From Acidisphaera sp. L21 (GTDB lineage: Bacteria > Pseudomonadota > Alphaproteobacteria > Acetobacterales > Acetobacteraceae), in NCBI RefSeq assembly GCF_009765685.1, contig NZ_LMUY01000124.1:25219-59526 (forward strand): a DNA stretch of 34,308 nt, in the 5' to 3' direction. Shown piece by piece: positions 1 to 6,566 of the stretch. The translations under genes were made by a program, and so were the position numbers. The number at the start of each line of letters is the position of its first letter. Positions within the stretch are counted from its first letter, which is position 1. The notes below the pieces were generated by a model. That model worked only from the letters and a program-made list of their open reading frames with translations. It was not told the origin of the DNA and made no database searches.

Positions 1-66
1 CGACGAGCCGTGGCTATCAATAAGGGGCGGTGTGGCGACCCTGACCCGAAAGCTGTGGCCTGCTAC

Positions 67-90
67 TTTCTTGCTTTCTTGCATGCAAGG
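67..90 (+). repeat. Partition-type repeat, copy 1, with perfect palindrome
   Basis: An exact TTGCTTTCTTGC lies at 71-82, and its right end merges into the perfect 12-base palindrome CTTGCATGCAAG at 78-89. The flank therefore has the form TTCTTGC-AT-GCAAG. A palindrome inside a repeat is what a dimeric DNA-binding protein would recognise; that role is inferred. Confidence 0.6.
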
Positions 91-416
91 TGGACGTGGT
101 CTAACGGTTGTGACGACATGCATGATTTGCTTCAGCGTCCGCTTGTATGGGTCTGAGCTGTTCATGCCATCGCTGTCTGGCAACCCGCTCGCGTCTTGCG
201 TTCTTTCAGACTGACAAGAATAACCGCTCAAAAATCGTAGACGCGCTGCTTTGGTCAACGGTTCACCCGGAGCCTTGCTAAGTGCCTGTTGCGGGCCTCC
301 TCATCGGCATAGTTAGATCGCACACGTTCACCTAAGTTGACGGACTACGGGGTGGGTCACACCGCTCCTACGGGGTCGATCCAATAACTTCGGCCGCCAT
401 GGCCAGCTATCTCGAG

Positions 417-441
417 TTCTTGCTTTCTTGCTTGCAAGAAG
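417..441 (+). repeat. Partition-type repeat, copy 2, with inverted arms
   Basis: The exact 12-mer TTGCTTTCTTGC occupies 420-431. Its last seven bases start an inverted repeat TTCTTGC-TT-GCAAGAA at 425-440, the same arrangement as copy 1 but with longer arms. Confidence 0.6.
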
Positions 442-644
442 ACATTCGGTCGGCTCAGAGGCCTGATTGATTATCGTTGCTCTGCGGTTTTGGCTCGCCT
501 GTCGCCGTGCGCAACGGCCGGCCAGTTTACTTGCAGCACTGAGCTAGGCGGATACATCGGCTGGTTTATAAATCTTAGCGCGGTCCTGAGTTTGGCGCTT
601 TAATGAGAACAAGCTCAACACCCCACATTCGCAGGCGTCTAGGC

Positions 645-671
645 TTCTTGCTTTCTTTCTTGCTTCCTTGC
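645..671 (+). repeat. Partition-type repeat, copy 3, expanded variant
   Basis: TTCTTGC at 645-651 is followed by TTTC, then TTTCTTGC at 656-663 and TTCCTTGC at 664-671. Relative to the 12-mer there is a four-base TTTC insertion, and the unit is tandemly reiterated. No inverted arm follows. Confidence 0.5.
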
Positions 672-968
672 CGTCTGTGGGGCAAGACCATGAGGATGGG
701 GGTGCACCCACATACCCGATCGGTATGCTCCCTTTGGAATTCAACGTGCGCGCATTTGCGGAGGCAAGAGAACTTTGGACGGTTGGCTAACCCTGTTCAC
801 GAGGGACGCAGGATCCCATGTCGAGCAAAAGCATCGCAGGGTCCTCTCCGCTGTGATGCAGGTTAGATACTCGGAACGCCATCTCCCCTGGAAAGCGATA
901 ACAAAATGCCGTTGATTCAACGTGTTACCTTCATAGTTCGCAGCCCACGCGGGAATAATGTCCATGGA

Positions 969-990
969 CTTGCTTTCTTGCTTTCTTGGC
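969..990 (+). repeat. Partition-type repeat, copy 4, just upstream of parA
   Basis: CTTGC, TTTCTTGC and TTTCTTGGC run in tandem, with the exact 12-mer at 970-981. The site ends 75 bases before the chosen parA start, where it could serve both as centromere and as operator of the par operon, as in other small partition systems. That dual role is inference. Confidence 0.55.
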
Positions 991-1065
991 TGCTACGAAG
1001 AACTACGCCAGGAAGGCTTGACTTCTTTCCTCCCATCGCTCTTTAAAGCAAGCAGTGGAGGTGTC

Positions 1066-1707
1066 ATGCAGGTCATAGTTCTTGCAAGCCAGAAGGGCGG
1101 ATCTGGAAAAACCACGTTATCGGGCCATTTGGCGGTTGAGGCACAGCGCGGCGACAAAGTTGTCGTATGTGTCGATACCGACGCTCAAGGAGGGCTTACA
1201 GACTGGTGGAACGCCAGGAACCTTGAGACCCCAGCACTCTCGACCGCCGGCACCGGCGGCCTCAAAGCCCTGCTCGAGAAGCTTGCCAAGGCTCAGGTTG
1301 ATTATGTTGTCATTGATACGCCGGGGCAGGTGAGTGCGGAGGCGCAAGCCACCATTCGCCTTGCAGACATTGTCGTTATTCCCGTGATGCCGTCGCCGCA
1401 CGATTTGCGAGCCGTTGGCAAGACCGTGGACACTGTGGTCGACACCGGCCGACCAATGCTGTTTGTGGTCAATCGAGCGACCCAGAGAGCCCGCCTTACC
1501 TCGGAAGCGGCGGTCGTGCTTTCTCAGCATGGCACTGTGGCACCGGTGACTATCCACAGCCGCACGGACTTCGCTGCCTCCATGATTGATGGCAGAACCA
1601 CGAACGAAATTGATCCCACCGGTAAATCGGCTGCCGAGGTTCGCGAATTATGGGCCTACATCTTAAAGCGACTAGACATGGAGAAGCGCAGTGCCGCAGC
1701 AACCTAA
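1066..1707 (+). CDS. parA: ParA-family plasmid partition ATPase
   Basis: A 213-residue P-loop ATPase of the ParA/MinD superfamily, which uses ATP-dependent DNA binding to segregate plasmid copies with a centromere-binding partner. The deviant Walker A motif KGGSGKTT is at residues 10-17, the A' motif is seen in CVDTDAQG, and Walker B in YVVIDTPG. There is no N-terminal helix-turn-helix, so it is the short type (Ib-like) that normally leaves operator binding to its small partner. The frame is open from 958, but ATG 1066 is chosen because GTGGAGGTG lies directly upstream and the extra 36 residues would be encoded by the repeat. It overlaps the downstream RHH gene by 17 bases, which implies co-translation. 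The family call is secure; the assignment of the dispersed repeats as its centromere is inferred. Confidence 0.93.
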   Translation: MQVIVLASQKGGSGKTTLSGHLAVEAQRGDKVVVCVDTDAQGGLTDWWNARNLETPALSTAGTGGLKALLEKLAKAQVDYVVIDTPGQVSAEAQATIRLADIVVIPVMPSPHDLRAVGKTVDTVVDTGRPMLFVVNRATQRARLTSEAAVVLSQHGTVAPVTIHSRTDFAASMIDGRTTNEIDPTGKSAAEVRELWAYILKRLDMEKRSAAAT

Positions 1708-2113
1708 TCGCCTTGCAGGCCTGGTCGCTACCAAAGGGGCAGGGCAGACCAGCCACGGCCTCGTTGAAGATCCCGGTCCTGCATTAAAGCAAGAAAGCAA
1801 TGAAGCAGGAAGCCATGGTGTGCGGCCTGCGACCCCAATGGTACAGGAGGTAATGCCAACCCCGGTGGCCCGAAAGGCCGCTGCCGAACTAGGTCGTTCG
1901 CCTACTGCCGATCTCATAACACAAGCCAACGTGCCGCCGGGAATGCGGATGGTGCCTGACATGCCAATGAAGGTGGGGAAGGTGCCATTTAATTTCCGCA
2001 TCAGCGCCGAGCTGCATAAGCGGGTAAAATGGGCTAGCGTAGGATCTGGGCGGTCGATTCAAGATATCGTCGAAGAAGGGCTGATCCGTCAGCTAGACAT
2101 CATGGGAATGTGA
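1691..2113 (+). CDS. Small ribbon-helix-helix partner of ParA (ParB/ParG-like)
   Basis: A 140-residue protein beginning at GTG 1691, seven bases after a GGAG and inside the end of parA. Its first 95 residues are low in secondary-structure signals (many Pro, Gly, Ala), while the last 45 (from VPFNFRIS onward) look like an Arc/ParG-type ribbon-helix-helix fold: a beta strand, then helices around AELHKRVKWA and SIQDIVEEGL. Such proteins dimerise to bind centromere and operator and use a flexible N-terminus to stimulate ParA. The gene contains an inverted copy of the TTGCTTTCTTGC repeat at 1789-1800. It has no similarity I can see to HTH-type ParB. The stop lies one base from the end of the convergent rep gene. 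The RHH call is by pattern and should be tested with a profile search. Confidence 0.78.
   Translation: MPQQPNRLAGLVATKGAGQTSHGLVEDPGPALKQESNEAGSHGVRPATPMVQEVMPTPVARKAAAELGRSPTADLITQANVPPGMRMVPDMPMKVGKVPFNFRISAELHKRVKWASVGSGRSIQDIVEEGLIRQLDIMGM
1789..1800 (-). repeat. Partition-type repeat, copy 5, inverted, inside the RHH gene
   Basis: GCAAGAAAGCAA is the exact reverse complement of the 12-mer. It is the only copy in inverted orientation and the only one in coding sequence, and is followed by the related GAAGCAGGAAGC. Confidence 0.5.
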
Positions 2114-2114
2114 G

Positions 2115-3047
2115 TTATAGCCGGAGTAGACGAGGAACTGAATTAGTAGTTGCCACTGGAGGTCTTGCGGGGTGCAGTATCACGCCCCGCTCGTTACAGT
2201 CCACGCGAGCAGCGGGGTATACTGCCAGAGCAAGTTTAAGGTTGCTGACAAAGCACTTGCGGAAGTTCTTCAGGTCACCAAACCCATTGCCGAACTGAGC
2301 TTTGATGGCGAGCCACGTGATAGGGCAGGGCTTTTCGAGGCTATGTAGTCGGTAGGCGAGCCATGCGTAGATATCCAACGCCATCGAGTTGTTGTTGATG
2401 GCCCTGATTGCGGCCTCTTCGAGTGGCACCGAGTGCTTCGACAGTTGTTCGTAAAATCCTTCGGAGAGCTTGGCAGTCTCGGCAAAGAGGCTGGGCTGCC
2501 TTTCCTCTCCGCTGTCGAGGAAAATGGCGGTGTCGACGATGTTCTGGTTGATCAGCCCGGTGGTCTTGCCGACCTTGATCCGCAGTGTCAGCCGGCAGGC
2601 GCTCAAGCGTTCAGCCTGTTCTCTTACGGCAGCGATCGACTTCCCCCCGGAAGGGATGCCCATACGATAGAGCCAGGCACGTAGACTGCGGCCCAGTTCG
2701 ATTTCCCGTGAGCAGGTTCGAAGCGCCTCGGACTGCATGTAGAGCATTATCAGGCGTGCTCGTGAGCCGTAAGGAACGCCTATTGGTTCTGGAATGCCGG
2801 TTGGAGACGGGCGCATGCCCGGCTCGACGATGAGTGTGACGTGATCCCCGGTGATCTGCCACCCCTGTGCATCAGGTAGCTTTCGGTGGGGGAGCGCGGC
2901 TTGACACCACCCGCTGTAAAGAAAGCCTACACCATGTTGTTCATCGGCTAGGTATGCTGCTGCTGCTTCGACCTGCTCACGATCAAGGTCGGCGGCTAAC
3001 GCGCCTTGCTTGCCTTTTGCTTCGATCAACTGATGCACTGTTCCCAT
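2115..3047 (-). CDS. repA: Plasmid replication initiator, RepA_C type
   Basis: A 310-residue protein related to the plasmid-encoded RepA family (RepA_C domain) found on many alpha- and gammaproteobacterial plasmids. The C-terminal half carries the recognisable family block: VPLEEAAIRAINNNSMALD, then DIYAWLAYRLHSLEKP, then WLAIKAQFGNGFGDLKNFR and LALAVYPAARV. It would bind the adjacent iterons and start replication. The frame is open to GTG 3098, but that start lies within an inverted iteron and would make the iteron encode the N-terminus; ATG 3047 (MGTVHQLIEAKG) is preferred although its ribosome binding site is weak. It is convergent with the par operon, with one base between the stops. Inverted iteron placement suggests that the protein represses its own synthesis, a common arrangement that I infer here. 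Confidence 0.88.
   Translation of the reverse strand: MGTVHQLIEAKGKQGALAADLDREQVEAAAAYLADEQHGVGFLYSGWCQAALPHRKLPDAQGWQITGDHVTLIVEPGMRPSPTGIPEPIGVPYGSRARLIMLYMQSEALRTCSREIELGRSLRAWLYRMGIPSGGKSIAAVREQAERLSACRLTLRIKVGKTTGLINQNIVDTAIFLDSGEERQPSLFAETAKLSEGFYEQLSKHSVPLEEAAIRAINNNSMALDIYAWLAYRLHSLEKPCPITWLAIKAQFGNGFGDLKNFRKCFVSNLKLALAVYPAARVDCNERGVILHPARPPVATTNSVPRLLRL
2174..2225. repeat. Long imperfect inverted repeat in the 3' end of repA
   Basis: Outer arms GCAGTAT (2174-2180) and ATACTGC (2219-2225) are perfectly complementary. Inside them CCCCGCTCG can pair with CGAGCAGCGGGG with a two-base bulge. The structure lies about 60 bases past the end of the par operon, so it could terminate par transcripts, but no T-run follows and it is also repA coding sequence. 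Confidence 0.5.
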
Positions 3048-3084
3048 GTTTCGCAAGATGCACGCGGCCGGTTTGGTTGTCTGT

Positions 3085-3100
3085 GGGGACTTTACCACCC
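3085..3100 (-). promoter_or_regulatory. Inverted iteron, candidate RepA operator
   Basis: GGGTGGTAAAGTCCCC reads on the minus strand here, opposite to the other five perfect copies. It lies 38 bases upstream of the chosen repA start. In iteron plasmids, inverted iteron copies near the rep promoter are bound by Rep dimers for autorepression while direct copies are bound by monomers at the origin; applying this here is inference. Confidence 0.7.
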
Positions 3101-3392
3101 AGGCTATTTGAAGAGATATTAGAAGGCTTCTATTAGTTTGGGTTGGTAAAGTCCTCGGGATAACTTCAGCTAAAGCGTTGATATTTATCGGAGTTGGTCA
3201 TCGGAGCCGGGTGGTAAAGTCCCCAGCCCAGGGTGGTAAAGTCCCCAGCTATCGAGCTGGTGCATTTTGTCCGACTCCAGCTCACCGGCGAACGCTTGGA
3301 TCAATGGGTTACGCGACTCGCGGGGTGGTAAAGTCCCCAGGTCGGGCGGGGAGGGGTGGTAAAGTCCCCGGCATCCGGGTGGTAAAGTCCCC
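3101..3392. other. Candidate plasmid replication origin
   Basis: Between repA and the IS remnant lies an AT-rich stretch (3101-3190) followed by the iteron cluster. The AT-rich part includes the odd-centred palindrome TAGAAGGCTTCTA at 3120-3132, a degenerate iteron GGTTGGTAAAGTCCTC at 3141-3156, and a minus-strand DnaA-box-like TTATCCCGA at 3155-3163 (seven of nine consensus positions). AT-rich DNA, a DnaA-like site and iterons together are the usual parts of an iteron origin. No initiation point can be read from sequence alone. Confidence 0.75.
3209..3392 (+). repeat. Five direct iterons
   Basis: Identical 16-base units GGGTGGTAAAGTCCCC start at 3209, 3231, 3323, 3354 and 3377. The spacings are 22, 92, 31 and 23 bases, so three of four are close to two or three helical turns and the 92-base gap splits the array into a pair and a trio. 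Perfect conservation across five copies points to active selection by the initiator. Confidence 0.88.
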
Positions 3393-3500
3393 ACCCGGCT
3401 GCCCAGAGAGCCTTGCGAGTGCTTCGGCCCAGGCCATGGGCTGGAACGTTACTGCAATAATCGCTCCGCATCGAGCAGGTTTGTCGGCAGGAGACGGGCG

Positions 3501-4010
3501 ATGAAGCAGTCAAGATACACGCAGGAGCAGATCCTAGGCGTGCTGAAAGAGATGCTTGTAAAAACTCCTGACGCAAGGTGCGCGGCGTGCAGCCGTAGCC
3601 TGGACGATGCAACGGAAGACTTACTCGCAACGGCGGGCGTGCGGATTGATTTGGGCTAGAACCGAAGACCTATCGGTATGCCTCCAAGTGACCGAGCGCT
3701 GGCGGTATCCGTGCCAGGCTGGGCGTGCTGGCCGGTGAGCGACGACGGTTCGGCCACCAGCGGCACATCTTTGCTGGCGCGTGATGGTATTCGACTGAAC
3801 CACAAGCGTGTGTTCCGGCCCACCCGCGAGGAGACGCTTGGCGTGCGCAAGCGGGGCGGTCGGAAACGAGCATTGGGAACGCGCTCGCCAATGGTGTTGC
3901 TAGAGGCGGCCATCCAGCGCTGCTCGCTGGACTTCGTTCCCAACGCGATGTCGAACGGGGTCGGTTCCGAGTTCTGGCCGGCTCCACCGCAGGAGGCACG
4001 GTCGGTGCTG
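3501..4010 (+). pseudogene. Decayed IS3-family transposase (orfA start fused to orfB)
   Basis: A 52-codon frame at 3501-3659 with a good AGGAGA ribosome site starts MKQSRYTQEQILGVLKE, the classic N-terminus of IS3-family OrfA. It then passes straight into sequence resembling the start of OrfB (LVKTPDAR), so most of orfA is deleted. Beyond the stop, OrfB continues with shifts: GLEPKTYRYASK, a stop, GGIRARLGVLAGERRRFGH, then in another frame ARDGIRLNHKRVFR, RKRGGRKRALGTRSP and CSLDFVPNAMSNG, the segment leading to the first catalytic Asp of the rve integrase domain. Past about 3990 the match fades. Terminal inverted repeats were not found. It cannot make an active transposase. The call as an IS407-like subgroup is tentative. 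Confidence 0.8.
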
Positions 4011-4396
4011 TGGCACTCCATAGCGCCGAGCGAGCCGCAGCAGACCGTATTCGGGGAGAGCTTGGACGGCAACACCCACCACTCGGTCATTACGTTGTGG
4101 CGGACCGTGTCTAAAGATGTGCCACGTCAGGGTGTGGAGGACCAGATTTCTGGTTCCTGTGAGCCGGCAACCATTTGGGCGGCTTTACCAGCCCAGCCGT
4201 TCTATTTTGCCTCAGGTGTGATGACCGGGCCCATGCAGTGTGGTCCGATGGCGGTCCACCATCCACTCTCACCAAGCATTTCAGCCGGAAAGGGTGGATG
4301 GCGATCGCTTAAACAACGTCAATGGTGACGTCCAGCTTGTTGGCGCGCTTCGCCAATTGCTGGCAGAACGCGCCCTCAAAGCTGGTTATCTGACGC
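4011..4396. other. Unassigned stretch after the IS remnant
   Basis: Nothing convincing was recognised. An open frame continues from the IS remnant to 4328, but its translation is not protein-like past the OrfB homology. On the minus strand a short segment near 4320-4390 reads FEGAFCQQLAKRANKLDV, which looks protein-like but has no start and could not be placed. This is probably debris around the old insertion. Confidence 0.4.
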
Positions 4397-4591
4397 CTAG
4401 CCGCGAGCTGCCGGAACCATCGGCGGCGGGGCAGGGGGCGGGGGCGCCGGTTGGACCATCACCGGCGCTGGTGGCGGTGGGGCCGGCTGCTGAGCACAGG
4501 CCGCGAGAAGCGCAACCGGCGCAACAATGGCAACCGTCGCCGCAGCACGGATCAGCCTGTGACGGGCAACGGTTCTAAAACTGGCAGCCAT
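4397..4591 (-). CDS. Proline-rich mini-lipoprotein
   Basis: A 64-residue protein with a very clear AAGGAGGA ribosome site nine bases or less before ATG 4591. Residues 1-32 form a lipoprotein signal: positive n-region (RTVARHRLIR), a hydrophobic core (AATVAIVAPVALLA) and lipobox LLAAC. The mature part after Cys is only about 32 residues and consists of two near-identical Pro runs, PAPPPPAPVMVQPAPPPPAP. It would be an acylated, extended peptide anchored in the inner or outer membrane. Such small Pro-rich lipoproteins may bridge envelope layers, but no function is established here. It is divergent from the L,D-transpeptidase, with about 110 bases between starts, so a shared envelope role is plausible. 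No named family is recognised. Confidence 0.72.
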   Translation of the reverse strand: MAASFRTVARHRLIRAAATVAIVAPVALLAACAQQPAPPPPAPVMVQPAPPPPAPPPMVPAARG

Positions 4592-4703
4592 CCGGTCCTC
4601 CTTGTGTTGAGATGCACGTAGACAAGGTAAAAACTAAAGGCAATTCTCACCCAAGAGTCAAACTTGCAGTTGCGTGGTTGGCAGAGGTTGAGGAGTTGCA
4701 GTC

Positions 4704-6164
4704 GTGGACACACCATCGCGCAAGAATGATCTCAGCGCTCGACCGCCCTTATCTGACGCGCCAGCCCACGTGTCCCGGCGGACTACATTGGTAGGCGGCA
4801 CAATGGCTTTCGCCTCGGCGCTTGCATTGGCGGCGTGCAGCACGGATCCGCGGCTGGACCCGATAGGTGTGCTCACGCCGCCGTCGGACGCCGGGCTGCG
4901 CCGGCTGGTTGGCAGGACCGGCGACCTGGTTGTCGCCGGCGAACACCTGAATGCCGGATTGTTGAGCCGTTTCTACGCGCGCCATGATTTCGAGCCCGTC
5001 TGGGCGACCCGGCGCGCACAGGCTGCTTCGCTGACGGCGGCCGTGCTGCGTGCCCGAGACCAGGGGCTCGACCCTAGTTTGTTTCATGCCACCCTGCTGC
5101 AGCGCGAGGCGGCACTGTCGCCGCTGCAGCGTGACCTGGTATTATCGGACGCGTTCCTGTCATATGCTGATGCGTTGGCCCGGGGCGCCGTGCCGGTTGA
5201 ACACAGGCGAGATGACGAGGTTCTCGCGCCCGAGCCGATCGATGTGGCCGCTGTGCTCGATGACGCGCTTCAAACGTCCGATCCGGGGAAAGGGATCGAA
5301 GCCCTCGCGCCGGCGACACCGACCTACGTTGCCCTGCGCCAGGCGTTGCAGACATATCGCTCTGGCATGTCGGCGGGTAAAAAGGCCTCGGCCGACCACT
5401 TGCGCATGCTTGAGGTGAACCTCGAACGTCAGCGCTGGCTGCCACGGCGCCTGCCAGCGGACAGAGTATGGGTCAACGTTGCCGAGGAGCAATTGGTGAT
5501 GTACCAGGCCGGTCGACCGGCCTTTACCACGCGTGTTGTGGTTGGCGAGGATGTAAGGCGTAACCAAAGTCCCGAGTTTCGCGCCACGATCGACGCCAGT
5601 TTTTACAACCCACCATGGGTGATCCCAGCTGACATCGCCAAGGCCGAGATCCTGCCGAAGCTGACGAGCGACCCAAATTACCTGACCCGGAACAAGATGG
5701 TGATGCTGACCAATGGTGAGGTCGAGCAACTGCCGGGGCCCGAAGCGGGGCTCGGCTACATTATGTTTGACATGCCGAACCGGTTCGACGTCTACCTGCA
5801 CGATACCCCGGATCGTTATATTTTCAGCCGTGACAACCGCCGGATCAGCCACGGATGCATCCGGGTGCAGAACCCGCGTGAGCTAGCTGCCCTCCTCATG
5901 GACCGTTCGGTCGACGCCATCAACCAGGGGATCGCGGCAGGGGACACCACCCGAAACAATCTGCCAACGCCAATACCCGTATTTGTGGTCTACCAGACCG
6001 CATTCGTCGATGCCCGAGGGTCGTTGCAGTTTCGCCCGGACTTCTACAGCCGCGACGCCGCAATCTGGCGACTTCTGCAGGAACCATCCCAGCGGCGCGT
6101 CGTCATGGCGAATGACGATCATCGTGCGCCGCTATCGTATCTGTCACGCGTCGACTCACTCTGA
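4704..6164 (+). CDS. L,D-transpeptidase of the YcbB/LdtD type, Tat-type lipoprotein
   Basis: A 486-residue YkuD-domain enzyme that would form 3-3 peptidoglycan cross-links or attach protein to the wall in the periplasm. GTG 4704 follows GAGGAG at a suitable distance. The N-terminus has a twin-arginine-like SRRTTLVGG, a hydrophobic stretch and a lipobox-like LAAC near residue 45, so export as a lipoprotein is likely. Residues about 85-235 resemble the YcbB scaffold region (DFEPVWATRR, LSDAFLSYADALARGAV). The catalytic YkuD block starts near WVNVAEEQLVMYQ and ends in ISHGCIRVQNP, with the nucleophile at Cys385 and an upstream His in VYLHDT. All key residues are present. Length is slightly shorter than E. 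coli YcbB, and no peptidoglycan-binding repeat is obvious. Confidence 0.9.
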   Translation: MDTPSRKNDLSARPPLSDAPAHVSRRTTLVGGTMAFASALALAACSTDPRLDPIGVLTPPSDAGLRRLVGRTGDLVVAGEHLNAGLLSRFYARHDFEPVWATRRAQAASLTAAVLRARDQGLDPSLFHATLLQREAALSPLQRDLVLSDAFLSYADALARGAVPVEHRRDDEVLAPEPIDVAAVLDDALQTSDPGKGIEALAPATPTYVALRQALQTYRSGMSAGKKASADHLRMLEVNLERQRWLPRRLPADRVWVNVAEEQLVMYQAGRPAFTTRVVVGEDVRRNQSPEFRATIDASFYNPPWVIPADIAKAEILPKLTSDPNYLTRNKMVMLTNGEVEQLPGPEAGLGYIMFDMPNRFDVYLHDTPDRYIFSRDNRRISHGCIRVQNPRELAALLMDRSVDAINQGIAAGDTTRNNLPTPIPVFVVYQTAFVDARGSLQFRPDFYSRDAAIWRLLQEPSQRRVVMANDDHRAPLSYLSRVDSL

Positions 6165-6239
6165 GGTTCGCGGCTGCCCCACGTGGTCCCATGCAATTCG
6201 TCCCACCTATGGTTTCGCGCGCGCATTGCGGGCGACCGG

Positions 6240-6400
6240 TTGACTGCCGAACGACCCCATTAAGCTGCGATAGCCCGAGCCCGGTTCCTTGCCCCGCGGG
6301 TGTGGTCGTGAAGAACGGCTCGAACACTGTGGCCCGCGCGGCGGCTTCCATGCCAATCCCGGTGTGGGTCACCGAAATCTCGACGTAGTCACTGGCCGCG
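6240..6400 (-). pseudogene. Histidine-kinase ATPase-domain fragment
   Basis: On the minus strand the frame reads DYVEISVTHTGIGM, then VFEPFFTTTPAGQGTGLGLSQ and NGVVRQS. These are the G1 box (normally DTGIGM; here the first Asp is His), F box and G2 box of a sensor-kinase HATPase_c domain. There is no phospho-acceptor His region, no N box in the same frame and no receiver domain nearby, so only about 50 residues of the kinase remain. It sits between the L,D-transpeptidase and the GntR gene and marks an old recombination joint. Confidence 0.75.
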
Positions 6401-6541
6401 CCCGGACCATTCAACAGATCGACAGGCTGATTGCCCAAGCAGCATTGCAAGCGCCGGGCGGAAGAAACGGCCGGGCAATGATGCAGCCTGTGTGATCATC
6501 TGCCAACAATTCCAACGTCGATGTTCCACCGTGGCAAGCGT

Positions 6542-6553
6542 CTTGCATACAAG
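6542..6553. promoter_or_regulatory. Candidate GntR/FCD operator
   Basis: CTTGCATACAAG is a near-perfect palindrome (one central mismatch) resembling the TTGTATACAA-type sites bound by FCD-class GntR regulators. It ends 13 bases before the chosen start of the regulator gene, so the regulator probably controls itself and the downstream carrier gene. It differs by one base from the palindrome at 78-89. Confidence 0.5.
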
Positions 6554-6566
6554 CTTGTTAGACCAC

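Larger units (their letters stand above)
1..957. other. Gene-poor leader upstream of parA
   Basis: No reading frame here has a convincing protein-like composition together with a ribosome binding site; the short frames present overlap one another on both strands and look accidental. The stretch does hold repeated TTGCTTTCTTGC-type sequences, listed separately, spaced some 230 to 350 bases apart, and continuing to the parA start and into the next gene. A cis-acting role in plasmid partition or stability is the simplest inference. The left edge of the window gives no clue about what lies further upstream. Confidence 0.6.

Noticed and set aside
67-990. CRISPR array
   Set aside because: The repeats are only 12 bases, are hundreds of bases apart, vary in length and orientation, and no cas gene is present.
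3209-3392. CRISPR array or tandem satellite
   Set aside because: Units are 16 bases with 6- to 76-base gaps directly upstream of a replication initiator; iterons explain them better.
3678-4328. Intact 216-residue protein
   Set aside because: Only a central part matches IS3 OrfB and neighbouring parts match in other frames, so it is a remnant, not a gene.
5160-5852. 230-codon open frame opposite the L,D-transpeptidase
   Set aside because: It lies wholly antisense to a gene with clear catalytic motifs; the translation is rich in His, Arg and Gly as expected of a GC-rich shadow frame, with no ribosome site.
6103-6450. A functional small histidine-kinase-like protein
   Set aside because: Lacks the phospho-acceptor and N box, no ribosome site, and runs into the 3' end of the L,D-transpeptidase gene.
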